This document shows positions 14,356 to 20,934 of a stretch of 24,322 bases of DNA, in pieces; the first letter of the stretch is position 1; each line of letters starts with the position of its first letter. The stretch lies in IMG/VR virus record IMGVR_UViG_3300031566_000358, positions 1-24,322 of that record. One strand, written 5' to 3'. The translations under genes and the position numbers were made by a program. The notes under the pieces are model-generated. The model saw only the letters and a program-made list of their open reading frames with translations, had not been told where the DNA came from and ran no database searches. Source of the stretch: a virus.

Positions 14356-15236
14356 GTTACCTCCTTGATAATTTCCATAATGGTATCAACAGCCTTGACG
14401 TGGTTGTGATGTTCCAGAACTATGTTCCTGTTCGTAATACCATCTTCGGGTTTGTATTGAGATATTAAACCCGTAAAGACTTTGGTTTTGCATTCAAGAC
14501 TATAAGCCCTGCCTGAAAGATTATTCATTCGACTTCTTCGATAAGTATCTTTATTGATATAACCATCGCCACGTCTGCGGTCGAAGACTATCACAGGACG
14601 GCAACAGGCCATTGCCTCAAGTACCCCTCTGCCAAGAGATATGACTATATCCACTTCGTTTATATAGTCCTCTACGTTATATTTGGGATGTGAGGTGTAA
14701 CCAAGGTGGCGGAACTCGATACCTATTATTTTACACGCTTTTTGAATAGTTTCGTATGTCCGCCACCTTTTGAAGTTACTTAAAAATAATAACCGTTTAG
14801 GTTTTTCGCTGACAGGCTTTGTGCAATGAAATCTATCGGTGTCAATGAAGTTTCGTACTATTTGTACGTTTGTAATATCGTAAGAGGCTAAATTCAATAA
14901 GACTTCTTCACTGACTGCGATGTACTTATCAATATGAATATCCACCGGCGGCTGTTCCAATTCAGGTAGTATTCCGTGCGAAGTGAATATCATCGGTGTA
15001 TCAAGCCACTTGTTTCTCATCTCTCTCGCTAACGTGCTGTGTTGTGCGAGAATAACGTCCGGCCTTTCAGCCAATAACAACGATGATATGGTATTCATAC
15101 GTGCCGCCAGTGCGCCACCTTCGGGACTATAAACAACAACCTTATGACCTCTTGATACGAGCTGGTTATAAAGCGTTAGCGTATAGGTAGGAACGCCTGT
15201 ATAATTCAAAAGAGCTGTACTTATCAAGATGTCCAT
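14352..15236 (-). CDS. GT-B fold glycosyltransferase (GT4/GT1-like)
   Basis: I choose ATG 15236 (MDILIST) over the ATG five codons earlier because GGGA is then well spaced; it overlaps the preceding gene by 13 bases. The 294-residue product begins like GT-B enzymes: a first strand, then 'GVPTYTLTLYNQLVSRGHKVVVYSPEGG'. Next come DVILAQHST and the linker IDKYIAVSEEVLLNL. The C-terminal donor domain has KRLLFLSNFKRWRTYETIQKA and DIVISLGRGVLEAMACCRPVIVFD, matching the family's 'G.G...LEAMA.G.PVI' nucleotide-sugar site, with Cys at the usual Gly. It is somewhat short for GT4, whose members usually exceed 350 residues. Sugar and acceptor cannot be read from sequence. Confidence 0.83.
   Translation of the reverse strand: MDILISTALLNYTGVPTYTLTLYNQLVSRGHKVVVYSPEGGALAARMNTISSLLLAERPDVILAQHSTLAREMRNKWLDTPMIFTSHGILPELEQPPVDIHIDKYIAVSEEVLLNLASYDITNVQIVRNFIDTDRFHCTKPVSEKPKRLLFLSNFKRWRTYETIQKACKIIGIEFRHLGYTSHPKYNVEDYINEVDIVISLGRGVLEAMACCRPVIVFDRRRGDGYINKDTYRRSRMNNLSGRAYSLECKTKVFTGLISQYKPEDGITNRNIVLEHHNHVKAVDTIMEIIKEVT
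14359..14366 (-). promoter_or_regulatory. Full-consensus Shine-Dalgarno before a GTG start
   Basis: AAGGAGGT lies three bases before GTG 14355, within the end of the preceding gene. It is the strongest ribosome-binding sequence in the cassette and fixes the non-ATG start of the methyltransferase gene. Confidence 0.75.
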
Positions 15237-16090
15237 TCGTATTTTTCCCATCCTGGTACTGGCGCAAAATGGTCAATGAGCCATTTGAAGTCTCTTATTT
15301 GGCCAGGCCACCTATTGTTCATCCAGTAATCGACAATTCGTTCAGAACCTTGTTGTATTTCCTTTCGGGCCAAGTAATAGCCACGTCCGTACTGCTTGCC
15401 TTTGTGTAAATGTGCATACCAAGTCTTTTTATTGCGAATGACCCTCCCGCCAGATAACCATACCTTATTACCTAATTCCTGCGCTTCGCGTGTGAATGTG
15501 CCGCCAATCGTATCGTCCATACACCCTATCTTGAAGTAATAGTCTCTGTGCATAAACCAGCAGGAACCCTGAAAGGTCATCAGGTCGTCTATTAAAACGT
15601 CTTTGCGATTCCTTTCTTCTTCGTACCCTCGCCAGATTACTCCGCTATACCCAGGCTCCCAATACCTTCCGTCTTCGGGCTTTTTCTTTATGGGCGGGAT
15701 AATGTATAGATAATTTACTGTCTTACTATCGTCGGGCTTTCTCTTCCATTTCTCAGCGTCCAGACTATACCTTGTAGGCACGGCCAGCCAGTCAGGTTCG
15801 CAATCCGCAGCAAGTTTAATATCAAAGCCCTTATCGAACGAACAGTGTCCGTCACACTTCATTATGTATTTGCCTTTAGCTATTCGGGCGGCCTCGTTTA
15901 TGGCTTCACGCATACCGTGTCTTGTGTGATGTATCAGAACAACGTGCGGGTCGTCCTTAATAGGTACTTTAGGCCAGTCACCATCAAGAACAGCTATAAT
16001 CTCAATATCACCTTCGGCAGACTCTATCAGACCGTCTATGGTCGGCTGTAAGAACTGTTCATTGCACGAAGGTATAATTACCGATAGCAT
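15224..16090 (-). CDS. Family 2 glycosyltransferase (GT-A fold)
   Basis: A 288-residue GT2-type enzyme that should transfer a sugar from a nucleotide donor. The N-terminus MLSVIIPSCNEQFLQPTIDG and EIIAVLDGDWP are the first two strands of the GT-A fold, and KYIMKCDGHCSFDKGFD holds the metal-binding DxD-like site (CDGH, Asp near residue 79). The acceptor half includes GSCWFMHRDYYFKIGCMDD and the conserved-looking GGRVIRNKKTWYAH. It ends FKWLIDHFAPVPGWEKYEWTS. The N-terminal domain of the 535-residue gene at 13161-11554 is clearly a paralogue, sharing IKDDP, the 'D.H...D.GFD.KL.ADCE.DW' run and NKKTW. TAATG overlap with the adaptor gene; GGGAG six bases upstream. First gene of the modification cassette; the acceptor is unknown. 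Confidence 0.88.
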   Translation of the reverse strand: MLSVIIPSCNEQFLQPTIDGLIESAEGDIEIIAVLDGDWPKVPIKDDPHVVLIHHTRHGMREAINEAARIAKGKYIMKCDGHCSFDKGFDIKLAADCEPDWLAVPTRYSLDAEKWKRKPDDSKTVNYLYIIPPIKKKPEDGRYWEPGYSGVIWRGYEEERNRKDVLIDDLMTFQGSCWFMHRDYYFKIGCMDDTIGGTFTREAQELGNKVWLSGGRVIRNKKTWYAHLHKGKQYGRGYYLARKEIQQGSERIVDYWMNNRWPGQIRDFKWLIDHFAPVPGWEKYEWTS

Positions 16091-16890
16091 TAAGAACTCC
16101 CTAACTTGGTCGGGTCTCTCGATGTTCTAAATGCGGCAAGCCATGTATTGTAATCGAAAAGACCCTTAGTGTTCTGCTCCTGCCTGTCCATTGCCCTGAC
16201 CTTTGACATTAAGCCTGGTTTCCTTGCAGTACCATAAAGTTCATCTTTGAGAAGGACGTACATTTCCTTGTCCTGCGTAATTGGCATACATAACTTAACG
16301 GCAAGTGATAGGACAAGGACTTCGATGAAAAGCGGGTCGAATGATGCAACGGTCTCTACTTTTTTGGTATAGACATAATCTACCGAAGTCTCTCTGGTGT
16401 AATACTTAGTCCCTTCGATTATAAAGGAATACACGGAACGGTGAGCATCATTGTCATCGTAAGTGTACCTGCTCGCCAAAAAGTCGGCCGGCAAAGACCA
16501 CATAAAGTCCCACTCATTAACAGGAGTATAATCAACCGCTGTGAGCGTAGTCCAATAAGTAGCTTCAACAACGCCGGTTCCAGGCTCATCGTCCAAGTCG
16601 CCGGAAGTATGAGCAAGCAGACATTTATACCAGACAGAATCATTCGATACGTACTGGTCGGTTGTGTAAGCCGTAGCCGTCACCCAAGACGAAGCAAGCC
16701 TTATCCTTGCCCCTGCGAACCGCCACCAGTAAGACCTTAACAGAGCATCTCTGGTCTGTTCGTAATGAAGGTTACACTTAACGGCTGTAGGGTCGGTATC
16801 GGCTGTAATCAGAGCGACCGTTACTGTCTTATGGCCTATTCTGCCCAAGGCCATATTACACAAATCCGTCTTCGTTGTAGGCGAAGCCAT
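16090..16890 (-). CDS. Adaptor / tail tubular protein A (T7 gp11-like) with inserted sugar-binding-like module
   Basis: The N-terminal 55 residues (TKTDLCNMALGRIGHKTV ... CNLHYEQTRDALLRSYWWRFA) are the hallmark of the gp11-type adaptor: 'CN.AL..iG', then 'C...Y...RD..L....W.FA'. The C-terminal half continues the family (WDFMWSLPADFLASRYTY; DPLFIEVLVLSLAVKLCMPIT). The adaptor joins portal to nozzle. Between these halves, at about residues 68-115, is an extra element (WVTATAYTTDQYVSNDSVWYKCLLAHTS ... YWTTL) with the spacing of a CBM5/12 chitin-binding-type module: Trp, 'Y..g.yV....v.Y.C..aHtS', then 'YW'. The nozzle gene has the same element. The stop overlaps the next start as TAATG. Confidence 0.87.
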   Translation of the reverse strand: MASPTTKTDLCNMALGRIGHKTVTVALITADTDPTAVKCNLHYEQTRDALLRSYWWRFAGARIRLASSWVTATAYTTDQYVSNDSVWYKCLLAHTSGDLDDEPGTGVVEATYWTTLTAVDYTPVNEWDFMWSLPADFLASRYTYDDNDAHRSVYSFIIEGTKYYTRETSVDYVYTKKVETVASFDPLFIEVLVLSLAVKLCMPITQDKEMYVLLKDELYGTARKPGLMSKVRAMDRQEQNTKGLFDYNTWLAAFRTSRDPTKLGSS

Positions 16891-16899
16891 AATATCTCC

Positions 16900-17277
16900 T
16901 TATGCCGGTGAATCAATGTATTCGATGTAAAGATGATACAGAACATCACTATCAGAATCGACATACATAGCAGTATTGGCTGTCAGAGAAATACCCCATT
17001 TGAAGTCCTTGCTGTAAATTATACCAGCAGCCTCTAACTGTACCGGCCCAAACAATGTAGTCGTAGCGCCATCGAGAATCGAAATTGACTGTGCGGTAAG
17101 TGTACCCACTGTAATATGTGTGAGTATTAACTTTCGTCCATCACCAGGGGCAGCTACCAGTGACTCTGCAGTTGCAGAGTTGTTATCTGATACATTAAGA
17201 AAGTGACGTGTAGCCCCCAGCGGCAGGTCTTGTGATAAGTTTCTTAGTACACCTGTATTTGATGCTGCTAAAGCCAT
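16900..17277 (-). CDS. Beta-rich small structural protein (125 aa)
   Basis: ATG 17277 follows AAGGAGAATAAATT. The protein is nearly all alternating hydrophobic and polar residues, consistent with a beta sandwich: RKLILTHITVGTLTAQSISILDGATTTLFG in the middle and KDFKWGISLTANTAMYVDSDSDVLYHLYIEYID at the C-terminus. The order 'LTHITV....SISILDG....L.GP.....G' and 'W..SLTANTAMYV' is the kind of repeat-free jelly-roll pattern seen in phage decoration and tail-associated proteins. It lies directly before the adaptor gene. I cannot tell a head decoration protein from a minor tail protein; no enzymatic residues are apparent. Confidence 0.72.
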   Translation of the reverse strand: MALAASNTGVLRNLSQDLPLGATRHFLNVSDNNSATAESLVAAPGDGRKLILTHITVGTLTAQSISILDGATTTLFGPVQLEAAGIIYSKDFKWGISLTANTAMYVDSDSDVLYHLYIEYIDSPA

Positions 17278-17289
17278 AATTTATTCTCC

Positions 17290-17586
17290 TTATGCTCCGT
17301 ATTTAGCTTTTTTGAAGTGACCTTCGGGATAATCCGCTTGGTCGCAGGTCGCCCTGGTTCTGTAAGCGCTAATAGCACCAGGCCATTCGACACTACTCCA
17401 TTCAGAACCGAGAAGTAGATTAGCATCGGGAGTAGCATCGGTAATCTCCGTACTGTTTTCCCTTGCAAATCCTTCTGCCATTGCGTCCAAATCATCTTCA
17501 TTCATCGAATCTACTGTTTTGAAACGATTGTTCTTGATGTAATGAACAAATGCCCAAAAAATATCATTTGTCGTTGCCGTTCCCAT
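17290..17586 (-). CDS. Small protein of unknown function (98 aa)
   Basis: ATG 17586 is preceded by AGGAGAATAAATT, the same leader as its neighbours. The protein has a helical N-terminus with aromatic residues (TTNDIFWAFVHYIKNNRFKT), an acidic helix (MNEDDLDAMAEGFARE), then a Trp/Gly/Ser stretch (LLLGSEWSSVEWPGAISAYRTRATC) and a C-terminal basic tail (GHFKKAKYGA). No known family motif is visible. It is clearly a real gene from its ribosome-binding site, spacing and codon periodicity with the neighbours. Position among capsid-proximal genes suggests a minor structural or assembly protein, with low certainty. Confidence 0.68.
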   Translation of the reverse strand: MGTATTNDIFWAFVHYIKNNRFKTVDSMNEDDLDAMAEGFARENSTEITDATPDANLLLGSEWSSVEWPGAISAYRTRATCDQADYPEGHFKKAKYGA

Positions 17587-17589
17587 AAT

Positions 17590-17817
17590 TTATTCTCCTA
17601 TTAGTTTGCCGTTTTCGTCTCTCGGCCATATATTAAGTTTCTGTTCACCAAAAGGTACGGTGACCTGTATCTTTGTGGAATACGTAGGCTCACCGTACCT
17701 TGTGGTATATCCTGCTTTGGCATTTCTGCGCAAAACTTCCTCACGAACATTCTTCTCAGATTCAGTAACTGAAACAATGTCCATTTCAGCGTTTTTTGCT
17801 CGTTTAAGAATCTGCAC
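17590..17817 (-). CDS. Small protein of unknown function (75 aa)
   Basis: The GTG at 17817 has AAGG six bases upstream; an internal ATG at 17784 is the alternative start. The product has a helical charged N-terminal half (VTESEKNVREEVLRRNAKAG) and a beta-rich second half (YTTRYGEPTYSTKIQVTVPFGEQKLNIWP), ending in KLIGE. The stop lies inside the ribosome-binding region of the next gene. The preceding 32-codon frame overlaps it by 14 bases and may be its real N-terminus. The 'YGEPTYSTKIQVTVPFGEQKLNIWPRD' part looks well ordered, but I recognise no family. It lies between capsid and adaptor genes, so a minor head protein is plausible. Confidence 0.62.
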   Translation of the reverse strand: MQILKRAKNAEMDIVSVTESEKNVREEVLRRNAKAGYTTRYGEPTYSTKIQVTVPFGEQKLNIWPRDENGKLIGE

Positions 17818-17902
17818 GTGCAGCCTTTTCTCTTTCTTCGACTCGCCTTTGCTGATATTCTTCTGCTGATTCTGTTTTCTCTGGTTCTTTTTCTTCTGCC
17901 AT
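17804..17902 (-). CDS. Small charged protein (32 aa), possibly the N-terminus of the next gene
   Basis: ATG 17902 follows a strong AAGGAG with an eight-base spacer and opens a 32-codon frame of almost purely charged residues (MAEEKEPEKTESAEEYQQRR and on), predicted helical and ending at TAA. The next frame begins at GTG 17817, 14 bases before this stop and one base out of phase. A single-base frame change near the overlap would join both into one protein of about 105 residues with a charged helical N-terminus. Either two overlapping genes or one gene broken by a frameshift (natural or a sequence error) fits; the good ribosome-binding site belongs to this ATG. Confidence 0.5.
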   Translation of the reverse strand: MAEEKEPEKTESAEEYQQRRVEEREKAARADS

Positions 17903-17916
17903 AATAAATTCTCCTT
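17903..17916 (-). promoter_or_regulatory. Repeated strong ribosome-binding leader (first of three copies)
   Basis: On the minus strand this reads AAGGAGAATTTATT directly before ATGGC. Nearly the same leader, AGGAGAATAAATT plus ATGG, stands before the genes starting at 17586 and 17277, and shorter relatives precede 18804 and 16890. The copies may reflect duplication or selection for equal high expression of the small head proteins. Confidence 0.6.
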
Positions 17917-17927
17917 AGTTAAGGGTT

Positions 17928-17957
17928 GGGGCCGGAAAGGAAAAAATGACCGACCCC
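17928..17957 (-). terminator. Stem-loop after the capsid-proximal gene (partial terminator or processing site)
   Basis: On the minus strand GGGGTCGG pairs with CCGGCCCC over eight base pairs (one T-G wobble) around a loop of 14 bases containing a run of T. No T run follows the stem, so it is not a canonical intrinsic terminator. It sits between the stop of the 277-residue gene and a strong ribosome-binding site, and might be a leaky terminator or RNA-stability element that lowers expression of the genes downstream of the capsid block. Confidence 0.45.
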
Positions 17958-17970
17958 TTCCCAGTTAAAC

Positions 17971-18804
17971 TTAAATGCTAATCTGTAGCATTACCATTGG
18001 CATACAACCTGTTCCTGTTTGCGATGCATCTGTGACGAAACCTGCCCTCTGAAAACCGTTTTCAAGCGTAATTATGTTTGAGCCGTTTACAGAACCGTCT
18101 CCAACAAAAACACACTCTCTGTTATCAGCAGTAGAAGCAATATCAGCATCAGCACCACCTGGTACGCACCAGCACAATCCCCAAGTCTGAATCCAGAGAT
18201 TGTAACCTGTAGTAACATAAATGTTTGGCACGCCCATAACAGAGGCAACCTGGTTGTTTTTCTTTGCGAGATAACCGTAAGCATTTAACGGCAATTCCAT
18301 AAAGCCTGTTGTGTGTTGAATGGCGAATGGGTAATCTACATAAACCATTATTGTCCCACCACCAGCAACAACTGGCTCGTTACCAACCACTGTCCTTGTT
18401 TCAGTAGTGGCTGCCGCTCCGTGCCCGACAACAAGTTGCGCACCTGCAAGCTCATCTTTGGCTATAGCGCCAGCGCCGTAACCTTCGGCAGCAGCTATAG
18501 TAACCAAAACCGCCCTGTCACCTATTTCAATAGTCAGGGTGTGGTTTGAGTTAATTAATTCTGCCACAGTTACCGTAGCAGCATTAACTGCGCCATAACC
18601 AGCGTACAAAGTATCTTTGGAACGGGAATATCTAAATACTTTTCCATCCCAAGTAATACCACGAGTGCCCCAGACATATCTCTGGGTTGTCTCAGCTGTG
18701 TAGTAAGCAAGTTGACGTTCATGGACTCCAGAGGAAGAAGTGTAATCGTGCGGGCCTCCACCCCAAGTAATAGGCTGATGAGGTAATGTAAATACTGAAC
18801 TCAT
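17971..18804 (-). CDS. Unassigned structural protein downstream of capsid (277 aa)
   Basis: A strong AAAGGAG precedes ATG 18804, 16 bases after the capsid stop, so it is probably made in quantity with the capsid. The protein is Gly/Ala/Thr-rich with alternating hydrophobic strands and no charged helices, which suggests a beta-sheet fold. Segments of note are ITWGGGPHDYTSSSGVHE near the N-terminus, TVTVAELINSNHTLTIEIGDRAVLVTI, and a Trp/Cys-rich patch NLWIQTWGLCWCVPGG around residues 205-220. The last 20 residues (TGTGCMPMVMLQISI) look like a buried strand. I recognise no enzymatic motif. The best guess from position is a head decoration protein or capsid-associated spike. A hairpin follows its stop codon. 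Confidence 0.75.
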   Translation of the reverse strand: MSSVFTLPHQPITWGGGPHDYTSSSGVHERQLAYYTAETTQRYVWGTRGITWDGKVFRYSRSKDTLYAGYGAVNAATVTVAELINSNHTLTIEIGDRAVLVTIAAAEGYGAGAIAKDELAGAQLVVGHGAAATTETRTVVGNEPVVAGGGTIMVYVDYPFAIQHTTGFMELPLNAYGYLAKKNNQVASVMGVPNIYVTTGYNLWIQTWGLCWCVPGGADADIASTADNRECVFVGDGSVNGSNIITLENGFQRAGFVTDASQTGTGCMPMVMLQISI

Positions 18805-18820
18805 TTTAATTCTCCTTTAA

Positions 18821-19741
18821 TTAGGGCGTTTCAAGGTCGATTTCGACCACCGCCGGGCCTTCTACCCTGGTTGCACCGAGACTTTGTTCCACATAAATCT
18901 GCACGCTGTAACATTTCGTGGGAAGCTCATCAATTCGGACTGTCGGCTCCTCGGCAATTGAAAGCACGATAGCATCTTGCGCAAATGCGTAGCATACGGT
19001 ACATCCTGCATCTTCGGTATCCGCAGGAAGTTCTGTATGCTTGATGAACTTGAATCCCATAAATGTATCTATCTGGCCTTGAGCCAGCGCTCTTACAGTG
19101 TTATAGTCCGCACTCTTAACTTCAGTGGTGTTGAGTAATTGGTTGATGTTATAAGGGTTGCAGAGGAAATAACGCTGCCTTCTATCGTTGATATGCGCAT
19201 CATCAAGAAGTTGTTTGCAAGTCAAAAGTTTGGCGATAGTCAACGCCGTTTCTGTAACGGCGCTATGGTTACTACCGGCAGCAGCAATCGTGCCATCACC
19301 ATCTACGAGACGACATTCGCCTACGTCATAGTTATTGACCGTAGTACCCCCTGTATGGCCGCTGTAAGCGGCTCCACCGAGGGCTGCGATGATAACATCG
19401 TCTATCTGGCGATTGGCAGCCGCAACTGCGTTTCGGACATAAACCGATTGAGGGTCGATAAGCATTTTGAGCTTATCGGTACTATCAATCAGGTCAGCCC
19501 AGTTGTAGTCGGCTACCGACAACTTGCGTCTTGAGTGCGGTGTGTCAATCTGCGGGGTGTTCCCGTGTCGAACATTCTTCGGCTGCATCGACGTAGCACC
19601 GATTCGCTCGACATACATTGTGTCGCCAGTCATGTCCTCCATTCTGCAACATCCCCGGAGAAGTGCTGTTTCTTCCTGGGATAAGAGCAGAATGTTGTCC
19701 TTGTACTGGTCAACAAATGCTACTGGTATTTGAACACTCAT
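18821..19741 (-). CDS. Major capsid protein (T7/podovirus-type, HK97 fold)
   Basis: A 306-residue protein directly after the scaffold. It has the layout of the podovirus capsid family: the N-terminal VAFVDQYKDNILLLSQEETALLRGC, a glycine/aromatic beta region (MTGDTMYVERIGATSM), and a central DLIDSTDKLKMLIDPQSVYVRNAVAAANRQIDD helix that matches the 'D..D....L.DP.......A.A..R..D' spine-helix pattern of this family. The C-terminal half contains TFMGFKFIKHTELP and a YAFAQDAIVLSIAEE strand region, the usual end of the A-domain. It forms the icosahedral shell. AAAGAGGT precedes the ATG. The protein is slightly short compared with T7 gp10 but normal for the wider family. The 155-base leader before it is the main place to look for separate transcriptional control. 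Confidence 0.9.
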   Translation of the reverse strand: MSVQIPVAFVDQYKDNILLLSQEETALLRGCCRMEDMTGDTMYVERIGATSMQPKNVRHGNTPQIDTPHSRRKLSVADYNWADLIDSTDKLKMLIDPQSVYVRNAVAAANRQIDDVIIAALGGAAYSGHTGGTTVNNYDVGECRLVDGDGTIAAAGSNHSAVTETALTIAKLLTCKQLLDDAHINDRRQRYFLCNPYNINQLLNTTEVKSADYNTVRALAQGQIDTFMGFKFIKHTELPADTEDAGCTVCYAFAQDAIVLSIAEEPTVRIDELPTKCYSVQIYVEQSLGATRVEGPAVVEIDLETP

Positions 19742-19896
19742 TAGAAAACCTCTTTAATTGTCGTTTCAAACTACTGCGGAATGGTTGTCCGACAATCGGG
19801 CCTATCCTACCTAACGCTGGTAAGCGGGCGGATTACCGCCGTTTTTGGGCCTCGTAAAAGGTTGTCCAATGAATTACACCAATAGGGCGTTATTGC
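19742..19896 (-). promoter_or_regulatory. 155-base gap before the capsid gene; possible leader
   Basis: This is the largest non-coding stretch in the window. It holds a short perfect GC stem (separate entry), an odd palindrome TTGTCCGACAA at 19785-19795, and two copies of GGTTGTCC (19783-19790 and 19860-19867 on the plus strand). AAAGAGGT is about eight bases before the capsid ATG. I see no convincing sigma-70 promoter; TTGGTG, 17 bases and TTTTAC on the minus strand match too poorly to call. A gap placed precisely before the most highly expressed gene suggests a phage-specific promoter or an RNA-processing element, but this is an inference. Confidence 0.4.
19827..19840. other. Perfect 5-bp GC hairpin in the capsid leader
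   Basis: GGCGG-ATTA-CCGCC forms a perfect five-base-pair stem with a four-base loop. On the plus strand it is followed by G and five T residues, which looks like an intrinsic terminator. On the minus strand, the coding direction, the T run becomes an A run before the stem, so it would not terminate the late transcript. It may be an RNA-processing or stability hairpin at the 5' side of the capsid message, or a terminator for antisense transcription. Confidence 0.45.
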
Positions 19897-20778
19897 TTAT
19901 CTATTAGTGCTTTGTCTTAATTCCTCTCGTAATTTCATTATTTTATCAATCAAGGGTTGTCGTACCCTTTTATCTTTATGTGTATATTTCGGGTCTGCCA
20001 TAATTTTCGTTATCTGCTCCTGTATATCGCCAGGCGTAGCAATCTTGGAAGATACAATATCGCCGTGCTCGGCGAACTTGCTGCCGATATTGGATAGTAT
20101 TCTTGATGTATCAACTAAATCACCAATCACGCCCCCATCTTTTAATGGTGTCTGTAACCATCTATCCCTGAGTTCATTGTCACCATTTGTTCCTTTTTCA
20201 ATAGCATAATTGCCCATATGCCTTCTTTGCTCATAAGCATTGCCTTCTTCTTGCATTAACTTATTTTTGGATTCTTGACGAAAAGAGACAATCGCATCGA
20301 CTTGAGCTTTCATTGCAGTCAAAACATTTGCATTATTGAACTCCATTAGCGCAGCAACTTGTTTCTGGTTCAAACCTATCTTGTGAAACAAATCCTGTGC
20401 AGCAAGAGCAAGGTCGGCGTTCCAATGTTCCTCTGGGAAATCTTCCGGTCTGGTTATATTATAATCCACAGCCGCAGGCGGACGGCCACCGGCAGTATGC
20501 CACGCATCCCATTCTTCATCACTTGTGGCATCGTTGGGAATTGCAATTTTGTCCAAAGGCACTTGCTTGCGAATATGAACATAGCTTTTGGCAAGAGTTT
20601 CTGGCTCCTTGAAATTTGGCAAAGTCTTATCGCCGTGCAAGGATTCGTCTTTAAGCAATTTGTGCCAATCCTTTACGAAATTGCCATCTTTTCCTACCAA
20701 TGAAACAGAAGCCGTCTCTGCTGTTGCCGTTGCCGTTTCTGTCGCTGTTGCCTCGGTTGATGTTTCTTCAGGCATCAT
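19897..20778 (-). CDS. Capsid assembly scaffolding protein (T7 gp9-like)
   Basis: A 293-residue acidic, helix-rich protein directly upstream of the major capsid gene, the standard position for the internal scaffold that guides procapsid assembly and is later removed. It has a low-complexity Thr/Ala/Glu N-terminus (TEATATETATATAETA, residues about 8-23) and a conserved-looking segment around WHKLLKDESLHGDKTLPNFK. A 'DPxDW'-like region with EEWDAWHTAGGRPPAAVDY, long helices, and a basic C-terminus (HKDKRVRQPLIDKIMKLREELRQ) follow; in scaffolds the basic helical end is the part that contacts the coat protein. The phrase 'W....G.P....Y' is typical of phage scaffold-like proteins. Two consecutive ATGs (20778 and 20775) are possible starts; spacing from AAAGGAT slightly favours the second. 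Confidence 0.8.
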   Translation of the reverse strand: MMPEETSTEATATETATATAETASVSLVGKDGNFVKDWHKLLKDESLHGDKTLPNFKEPETLAKSYVHIRKQVPLDKIAIPNDATSDEEWDAWHTAGGRPPAAVDYNITRPEDFPEEHWNADLALAAQDLFHKIGLNQKQVAALMEFNNANVLTAMKAQVDAIVSFRQESKNKLMQEEGNAYEQRRHMGNYAIEKGTNGDNELRDRWLQTPLKDGGVIGDLVDTSRILSNIGSKFAEHGDIVSSKIATPGDIQEQITKIMADPKYTHKDKRVRQPLIDKIMKLREELRQSTNR

Positions 20779-20934
20779 TTATCCTTTCAGTATTTTTATG
20801 GCCTCTTTTATAAGAGTATTCTTGCTAACAGGTGCTGTGCCACTAACAGCCTCCTGCAACTTCACTATTGCTCTTTCTTCTTTAGTTAGTTCACGGCTTG
20901 CTTGTGCCTCAAATGGTGGTTCTTTGTCATTCAT
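20779..20934 (-). CDS. Small helical protein (51 aa)
   Basis: I choose ATG 20934 (MNDKEPPFEAQ) because AAAGGAT lies five to six bases upstream and it overlaps the preceding stop by eight bases; a longer reading would start deep inside the zinc-ribbon gene. The product contains SRELTKEERAIVKLQEAV and ends KNTLIKEAIKILKG, both predicted amphipathic helices. It ends in TAA immediately before the scaffold ATG, so the genes are abutting. No motif identifies a function. A small helical protein next to the scaffold could be an assembly factor, but that is only positional. Confidence 0.65.
   Translation of the reverse strand: MNDKEPPFEAQASRELTKEERAIVKLQEAVSGTAPVSKNTLIKEAIKILKG

Noticed and set aside
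19868-19896. Sigma-70-like promoter (TTGGTG, 17 bases, TTTTAC) before the capsid gene
   Set aside because: Both elements match the consensus at only about half the positions, and such matches are frequent in AT-rich gaps.
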